From an uncultured Alphaproteobacteria bacterium (GTDB taxonomy: Bacteria; Pseudomonadota; Alphaproteobacteria; TMED127), in assembly GCA_902567145.1 (NCBI GenBank), contig CACFLM010000005.1, forward strand, positions 1 to 27,049: a DNA stretch of 27,049 nucleotides, in the 5' to 3' direction. This document shows, one piece after another, positions 23,920 through 27,049 of the stretch (its first letter is position 1; each line of letters begins with the position of its first letter). The translations under genes were made by a program, and so were the position numbers. A model generated the notes under the pieces. The model did no database searches. It saw only the letters and a program-made list of their open reading frames with translations, and was not told the origin of the DNA.

Positions 23920-26055
23920 TTATATTTTTGACACGTAGTCAGAAAAGATCCTAATAACTTCTCCCGAATTATCAAATCTGATTTGAAGTTTATTGTCTGA
24001 GATTCCCAGAATCACTCCCATACCAAACTCTTTATGTTTGACTTTCTCTCCAATTGAGAAAACTTGGCTAGAGAATTGTTTTAGTTTCTTCCTCTCTTTA
24101 TTAATTTTCTTACTCACTTGGATTAGTCTACAATTTTTTTGTGGAAGTTCAGATAAAAATCTTGAAGGTATTGAACGATAGACACTATAGTTATATTGTT
24201 TTCTGTAGTTTACATATGAAATGTTCAATCTTTTTCTTGCTCTAGTTATACCAACATAAGCCAGTCGCCTCTCTTCCTCAAGACCTTTGTTGCCGTATTC
24301 ATCAATATTCCTTTGGTTTGGGAAAATTCCTTCCTCCCATCCAGGAAGAAAAACAAAATCAAATTCTAACCCTTTAGCGCTATGAAGAGTCATTAGTGAT
24401 ACTTTATCAGAAAGACTTCCTTCATTTAATGTATCTGTTAGAAGACTTACTTCTTCAATAAACTCTTCTATTGAATTCCTATTTTTAAGATCTGTTATAA
24501 GTTTTTTTAAATTTTCTAGTCTACCCTCTGATTCTGGAGTTTTCTCTTTTTGTAGCATTCCTGTATAACCAATATCATCAAGAAGAGATCCTGCTGTTTC
24601 AAAGTGATTTTCATTTTTCAACATCAAGGTATGTTTTTCAATAATTGAAATAAAATCATTTATATTTTGTTTTTGTGAAATATTTAGCTTTCCTAGCTCA
24701 CACATTACCTTCAGTGCTTCATAAAGTGAAATATTTTTATTGTTAACTATGTCATAAAGCTTTTGAATCAATCCCTTGCCTATACCCCTTTTTGGAACGT
24801 TTAATATTCTCTCCAAAGACAAATTATCTGATTTATTTATCATTATTCTTAAATATGCCAATGCATCCTTGACTTCGGATCTTTCATAAAATCTTAAACC
24901 ACCGATAACTTTATACTTTATATTTTCTTTTAAAAATCTATCCTCGATATCTTTAAATTGAAAACTAGCTCTTGTTAAAATTGCAATTTGTGAAAGGGGG
25001 GTCTCAGCTTTTCTAAGTTCATGAATTTTTTGTGAAATAAATATTGCTTCAAAATCATCATCTTCAAGATTATTTATAATTACAGGTTCGCCATCGACAT
25101 CTGAAGTCCATAGTTTTTTTCCAATTCTTTCTTTATTTTCGGAAATTAGTGAGGATGCGGTTTGGAGAATATTTCCCGTAGATCTATAATTTTGTTCCAA
25201 TCTAATAATCTTAGAATCTTTAAAATCCTTCTCAAAGTTAAGAATATTTCTAAGTTGTGCGCCCCTCCAACCATATATAGATTGATCTTCATCGCCAACA
25301 CAACAAATATTCTGTTTGACCTCAGTCAATAATCTTAAAAGCATATATTGTGCTGCATTAGTATCTTGATACTCATCAACTAAGGTGTACTTAAATTTTT
25401 GTTGATAAAAACTCAAGATATCAATATTTTCTTTGAATAACTTTATGGGTAATAAAATTAAATCTCCAAAATCAACCGAATTATAATTTAAAAGTCTCAT
25501 TTGATATAATTTATAAACTTCACTAAATTTACCCTTAGTCTCAGACTCGAATTTATGATTATTTATTTGATTAGTTTCCAAACCTAGGTTCTTTACTTGA
25601 TCAATCATATATAAAAAATTTTTTGGAACATACAGCTTAGGATCTAAATCTTTCATAGAAATGACTTGCTTTATTAACCTTAATTGATCATCTTTATCAA
25701 GTATCGTAAAGTCATTCTTAAGACCTACTAATTCAGAATTTCTTCTTAAAAATTTTAATCCAATTGAATGAAATGTTCCAATGAACATCCCTTCAACTGG
25801 ATGACTTAGAATCTTCTCTACTCTTGTTTTCATTTCTAGCGCTGCCTTATTAGTAAAGGTCACACAAAAAATTTCTGATATTTTTGCTTTTCTATTATAA
25901 ATTATACTTGCCAACCTTGTTGTGAGTACTTTCGTTTTACCTGTACCTGCCCCTGATAAAACTAGAAGCGGTCCTTCTGTATCTAAAACAGCTTTTTTCT
26001 GCTGTTCATTTAAGTTATCTAAGAAAAATGGATTGGGTATCTTTAACTTATTCAT
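23920..26055 (-). CDS. uvrD: ATP-dependent DNA helicase UvrD/PcrA
   Basis: This is a superfamily 1A 3'-5' helicase involved in nucleotide excision repair, mismatch repair and removal of stalled complexes. The 711-residue protein has the helicase motifs in order: Q-motif NEQQKKAV, motif I SGAGTGKT (34-41), motif Ia FTNKAALEM, motif II VDEYQDTN (226-233), motif III GDEDQSIYGWRGA (254-266), motif IV LEQNYRS, motif V LMTLHSAKGLEFD and motif VI VGITRARKRL. The C-terminal segment (VFSIGEKVKHKEFGMGVI onwards) matches the Tudor-like domain that binds RNA polymerase in UvrD and PcrA. Full length. It lies 15 bases after metH, with which it probably shares a transcript. Confidence 0.96.
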   Translation of the reverse strand: MNKLKIPNPFFLDNLNEQQKKAVLDTEGPLLVLSGAGTGKTKVLTTRLASIIYNRKAKISEIFCVTFTNKAALEMKTRVEKILSHPVEGMFIGTFHSIGLKFLRRNSELVGLKNDFTILDKDDQLRLIKQVISMKDLDPKLYVPKNFLYMIDQVKNLGLETNQINNHKFESETKGKFSEVYKLYQMRLLNYNSVDFGDLILLPIKLFKENIDILSFYQQKFKYTLVDEYQDTNAAQYMLLRLLTEVKQNICCVGDEDQSIYGWRGAQLRNILNFEKDFKDSKIIRLEQNYRSTGNILQTASSLISENKERIGKKLWTSDVDGEPVIINNLEDDDFEAIFISQKIHELRKAETPLSQIAILTRASFQFKDIEDRFLKENIKYKVIGGLRFYERSEVKDALAYLRIMINKSDNLSLERILNVPKRGIGKGLIQKLYDIVNNKNISLYEALKVMCELGKLNISQKQNINDFISIIEKHTLMLKNENHFETAGSLLDDIGYTGMLQKEKTPESEGRLENLKKLITDLKNRNSIEEFIEEVSLLTDTLNEGSLSDKVSLMTLHSAKGLEFDFVFLPGWEEGIFPNQRNIDEYGNKGLEEERRLAYVGITRARKRLNISYVNYRKQYNYSVYRSIPSRFLSELPQKNCRLIQVSKKINKERKKLKQFSSQVFSIGEKVKHKEFGMGVILGISDNKLQIRFDNSGEVIRIFSDYVSKI

Positions 26056-26070
26056 TAATAACTATTTTAT

Positions 26071-27049
26071 TTATTCGGGAGAATATCCAAGGTTAGGACC
26101 TAGCCATTTTTCAACGACTTCTACATTTTCTTTTTTCCTATTTGCATAATCTTCAATTTGATCTTTATAGATTTTCCCAACCCCAAAATAACTCGAGTTT
26201 GGGTTTGCAAAGTATAAACCTGTAACAGAGCTAGCTGGAGACATTGCAAAACTTTCCGTCAGGTTTACCTTCAAGTTTTTAGAAACCTCCAATAACTCAA
26301 ATAAGGTCTGCTTTTCTGTGTGATCTGGACAAGCTGGGTATCCTGGTGCAGGTCGAATTCCATCAAACTTTTCTGCAATTAAATCTTTATTGTTCAATTT
26401 TTCATTTTTATTATAACCCCAATACTTAGTTCTCACTTCTTTATGCAGCATTTCAGCAAAGGCTTCAGCAATTCTATCACCAATAGATTTTACTAGTATT
26501 GAATTATAATCATCGTTATCCATCTCGTATTTTTTTGCTAATTTTTCAATACCGATTCCTGCGGTGACTAAGAAGCCACCAATAAAATCATCTTTTATTC
26601 CAGTAGGAGCAATAAAATCTGCTAAGCAATAATTAGATCTATTAGATTTTTCTCTGTTCACTTGTTGTCTCAAAAAAAAGAATTTTTTTATAATTTTGTT
26701 TCTTTTTTCTGAGTCAAAAATAATTACATCATCACCCTCAGAATTTGCAGGCCAGAATCCAAAAACACATTTTGGAGTTGTTAGTTTGTTTTCTATTATC
26801 TTTTTTATCATTTTCTGCGCATCGTCCCAAAGTTCTTTGGCCGCACTTCCTACAACCTTATCTTTAAAAATATTTGGATAATTTCCGTAAAGCTCCCAAG
26901 CTTCAAAAAATGGTTTCCAATCAACAAACTTTAGAATTTTATTGATAGATACGTTATTTAAAATCTGTAATTTTAAATTGCTTGGCTTTTTTGGTTTGTA
27001 ATTATCCCACTCAATCAAGAACTTATTTTTCCTGCAAGTATTCAAGTTA
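26071..27049 (-). CDS. metH: Cobalamin-dependent methionine synthase MetH, C-terminal part
   Basis: MetH transfers a methyl group from methyltetrahydrofolate to homocysteine through cobalamin. Only the C-terminal reactivation domain lies in the window. It binds S-adenosylmethionine and re-methylates oxidised cobalamin. Clear landmarks are VDWKPFFEAW, FPANSEGDD-type WPANSEGDDV, NYCLADFIAP, DDYNSILVKSIGDRIAEAFAE, the AdoMet-binding RPAPGYPACPDHTEK, LTESFAM and the C-terminal WLGPNLGY. The reading frame stays open to the right edge, so the TTG near 27045 is an internal Leu codon and the catalytic and cobalamin domains should continue outside. The stop is 15 bases before uvrD. A stand-alone reactivation domain exists in a few bacteria and cannot be excluded here. 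Confidence 0.93.
   Translation of the reverse strand, partial: NLNTCRKNKFLIEWDNYKPKKPSNLKLQILNNVSINKILKFVDWKPFFEAWELYGNYPNIFKDKVVGSAAKELWDDAQKMIKKIIENKLTTPKCVFGFWPANSEGDDVIIFDSEKRNKIIKKFFFLRQQVNREKSNRSNYCLADFIAPTGIKDDFIGGFLVTAGIGIEKLAKKYEMDNDDYNSILVKSIGDRIAEAFAEMLHKEVRTKYWGYNKNEKLNNKDLIAEKFDGIRPAPGYPACPDHTEKQTLFELLEVSKNLKVNLTESFAMSPASSVTGLYFANPNSSYFGVGKIYKDQIEDYANRKKENVEVVEKWLGPNLGYSPE

Noticed and set aside
27043..27045. TTG start codon giving a complete 324-residue protein at the right edge
   Set aside because: The frame is open to the edge and the first residues align with the linker before the MetH reactivation domain, so the gene is most likely cut by the window.
1..27049. Defence system, prophage, insertion sequence or CRISPR array
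   Set aside because: All substantial open frames are assigned to housekeeping genes in tight series. No direct-repeat arrays, transposase or phage genes are present.

Overview
The window is AT-rich (about 30% GC by eye) and looks like a chromosomal segment of a streamlined Gram-negative alphaproteobacterium, probably free-living and marine. The evidence for this placement is: rnpB directly upstream of mraZ; the order murC-murB-ddl-ftsQ-ftsA followed by lpxC, bamD and recN; an FtsZ C-terminal tail ending IPAFLRRQAN; a MurB active-site segment of the alphaproteobacterial form (RTGGSTFTNP); and a uvrD-prmA-pepP cluster. A complete peptidoglycan pathway, LpxC, BamD and a MetH fragment argue against a strongly reduced intracellular symbiont. 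Placement below class level is not secure.

Layout. Positions 1 to about 312 hold the 3' three quarters of the RNase P RNA gene. A short promoter region follows (about 328-370), with three 10-bp-spaced boxes that look like a MraZ operator. From 384 to 21281 nineteen genes lie on the + strand with almost no intergenic DNA: mraZ, ftsZ, rsmH, ftsL, ftsI, murE, murF, mraY, murD, ftsW, murG, murC, murB, ddl, ftsQ, ftsA, lpxC, bamD, recN. This is the division and cell-wall (dcw) cluster joined to envelope genes for lipid A and outer-membrane assembly, plus recN. From 21342 to the right edge four genes run on the - strand and converge on recN: metH (3' part only), uvrD, prmA and pepP.

How the genes work together. 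MurE, MurF, MurC, MurD, MurB and Ddl make the UDP-MurNAc-pentapeptide (meso-diaminopimelate type, from the DNPR motif of MurE). MraY and MurG build lipid II, and FtsW and FtsI polymerise and crosslink it at the septum. FtsZ, FtsA, FtsQ and FtsL organise the divisome. RsmH methylates 16S rRNA and MraZ is the likely autoregulator of the operon. LpxC and BamD serve the outer membrane.

The most unusual point is the position of ftsZ. It is the second gene, between mraZ and rsmH, and is absent from its usual place between ftsA and lpxC. It also carries the best Shine-Dalgarno sequence I noticed in the operon. Other points of note are the inverted MraZ-box array overlapping twin promoter-like elements, a perfect 14-bp inverted repeat inside mraZ, an altered nucleotide loop in FtsA, an FtsQ with almost no cytoplasmic tail, and a chain of unusually long gene overlaps from murD to ftsA. 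I found no mobile element, CRISPR array, tRNA or wholly unknown gene. Apart from the rnpB/promoter region at the left end, no stretch over 300 bases lacks a gene.
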